DNA of 6,679 nt from Methylomarinum sp. (GTDB taxonomy: Bacteria > Pseudomonadota > Gammaproteobacteria > Methylococcales > Methylomonadaceae). Positions within the stretch are counted from its first letter, which is position 1; each line of letters begins with the position of its first letter. The DNA lies in NCBI GenBank assembly GCA_013139755.1, contig WTAG01000478.1, forward strand, positions 1 through 6,679, read 5' to 3'. The notes beneath the pieces were generated by a model. That model had not been told where the DNA came from. It was given only the letters and a program-made list of their open reading frames with translations, and made no database searches. Shown piece after piece: positions 5,632-6,679 of this stretch. The translations under genes were made by a program, and so were the position numbers.

Positions 5632-6460
5632 AGTGGCTGTGACCATGCCCATGTTCCTGGGCAAATTCTCTGTAGCTACAGCCATCACATTCCATCATCG
5701 GTTTATTGTCTGGGTGCTGTAATGCCTTAACATTGTCATCTAGCAACGTGTATATTTCGGGTTCAAAACCTAGGTAATCGCCTAACGCAAAACGAATTTC
5801 AGGGTATTGCTTTTGTAAATATTTAAACTGCTCGGCAATACGGGTGATTAATGTGCCTGTAAACAAGTAATAAGGCTGAATCACAATTTGCGTCATGCCT
5901 AGTTTGACTTGTCTTTGTACCGCTGTTTCTAAGCGCGGAAAGGTAATGCCGGTAAAAGCAATATCAACAAGGTCGTGATGGGTTTCTTCTTGTACCCAGC
6001 GGGCTAGTTTAGCCACTTCACCGTTAGCAATTTTATCTGATGAACCCCGGCCTAAAATAATGACCCCTGTGGTTTTAGGGTCAGGCATAGCAATAGTATC
6101 CATTACCTGTGTTATACGACGTGTAATGACTTTTAACGTTGTCATGCTCACGCCTAAGTGTTTGCCATAGATAAACTCAACATCTGGATGGCGTAGTCTG
6201 GCCTTTTCTAAATGCTCAGGTATTTCCATTTTTACATGACCCGCGGCATTTAATATTAACGGTATAACTAAGACTTTAGAGGCATTTTTGGCTGCGTTGT
6301 CAAAACCTTCATCTAACAAAACATCTGCAAATTCTATATAACAAACTTCAATATGCCAATCTGGGTGTTGTACTTTCCAGTTGTCTGCAAATTGTTCGAT
6401 TTCTTTGTTGCCATTAGGGTCGCGGGAGCCATGTCCTACTAATAAAATTGTTTCAGTCAT
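5630..6460 (-). CDS. cbiX: Sirohydrochlorin cobaltochelatase, long form (CbiX), with CxxC and His-rich tail
   Basis: CbiX inserts Co2+ into sirohydrochlorin to give cobalt-sirohydrochlorin, the entry step of the early-cobalt B12 route. At 276 residues it is the long form: two tandem chelatase-like halves (about 1-125 and 130-245). The first half keeps both metal-handling histidines, H10 in LLVGHGSRDPN and H75 in LILNAAGHVKMEIP. In the second half the equivalent positions are R138 (ILGRGSSD) and the YLFTGTL segment, so only the first half looks catalytic. The C-terminus has a CDGC motif (258-261) and ends HGHGHSH (270-276). Similar Cys and His-rich tails are known in long CbiX proteins, where an Fe-S cluster and metal binding have been described. 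The start is 3 nt after the cobM stop with a poor Shine-Dalgarno sequence, suggesting coupled translation. Without the tail, nickel or iron chelation by a relative (CfbA/SirB) would also be possible; the operon favours cobalt. Confidence 0.93.
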   Translation of the reverse strand: MTETILLVGHGSRDPNGNKEIEQFADNWKVQHPDWHIEVCYIEFADVLLDEGFDNAAKNASKVLVIPLILNAAGHVKMEIPEHLEKARLRHPDVEFIYGKHLGVSMTTLKVITRRITQVMDTIAMPDPKTTGVIILGRGSSDKIANGEVAKLARWVQEETHHDLVDIAFTGITFPRLETAVQRQVKLGMTQIVIQPYYLFTGTLITRIAEQFKYLQKQYPEIRFALGDYLGFEPEIYTLLDDNVKALQHPDNKPMMECDGCSYREFAQEHGHGHSH

Positions 6461-6463
6461 TCT

Positions 6464-6679
6464 TTATTTGGTCTCTTTTTCTGCTTTGCGAAAACGATGA
6501 GTAAACGCGGCATCGTAAAGTTTTGATTTTTTTAATTCAGGCCAGTGCCTTGCGCCTAAAGTGGGGCTGGCGATAATCATCGCTTGGCTGTTAATTTTGG
6601 CTTCTTTGCATTTTTCTCGAATATCAGACAAAGTACCTCGAATGATTTGTTCTTCACCCGGCCAACTGGCTTTGTGTAC
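6464..6679 (-). CDS. cobM: Precorrin-4 / cobalt-precorrin-4 C11-methyltransferase (CobM/CbiF), C-terminal 71 residues
   Basis: Only the end of the gene is present; its 5' part lies beyond the right edge. The visible residues begin VHKASWPGEEQIIRGTLSDI, the region in which CobM/CbiF proteins carry an A-(S/T)-WP-(D/G)-E-x-IIRGTL pattern. They end with SKLYDAAFTHRFR, matching the family's C-terminal SKLYDxxFTHxFR. The enzyme methylates C11 of (cobalt-)precorrin-4 using SAM. The stop TAA at 6466-6464 lies 3 nt before cbiX, so the two genes are in one transcription unit. Confidence 0.9.
   Translation of the reverse strand, partial: VHKASWPGEEQIIRGTLSDIREKCKEAKINSQAMIIASPTLGARHWPELKKSKLYDAAFTHRFRKAEKETK

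Overview
This window is the 3' part of a corrin-ring (vitamin B12) biosynthesis operon, transcribed leftwards on the minus strand and split by a small mobile element. In transcription order the genes are the C-terminal end of cobM/cbiF (6679-6464), cbiX (6460-5630), cbiC/cobH (4641-3979), cbiD (3972-2872), a fused cbiE-cbiT/cobL (2872-1595) and cobI/cbiL (1598-834). Junctions are very tight: a 3 nt gap, a 6 nt gap, a TAATG overlap and an ATGA overlap. CbiX (cobalt chelatase) and CbiD (C1 methylation tied to ring contraction) are hallmarks of the early-cobalt, oxygen-independent route. The other four families occur in both routes.

The only wide gap in the operon, between cbiX and cbiC (4642-5629), holds most of the unusual content. 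From left to right it contains: a hairpin in the probable 5' leader of cbiC; a good sigma70-like promoter pointing into cbiC; the C-terminal remnant of a VapC-like PIN-domain toxin, broken by a +1 frameshift; and a complete REP-associated tyrosine transposase gene (RAYT, plus strand, 5058-5588). Two inverted REP palindromes enclose the RAYT gene, each with the GTAG tetranucleotide at its foot. The promoter would let cbiC, cbiD, cobL and cobI be transcribed independently of the upstream half.

Downstream of cobI, after 121 bp with no convincing terminator, lies the start of a minus-strand regulator (712 to beyond base 1) with an N-terminal response-regulator receiver domain followed by a PAS domain. 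An 11/11 bp interrupted inverted repeat in that gap is a candidate operator.

The organism is probably an AT-rich gammaproteobacterium. This is inferred from composition, from the style of the RAYT and REP sequences, and from the similarity of the proteins as recalled from the families; the genus cannot be fixed from this sequence. Nothing here amounts to a clearly new biological system. The most notable points are the REP/RAYT unit inside a B12 operon, the internal promoter that probably rescues the downstream genes, and a cbiC start site that naive calling would misplace into that promoter.
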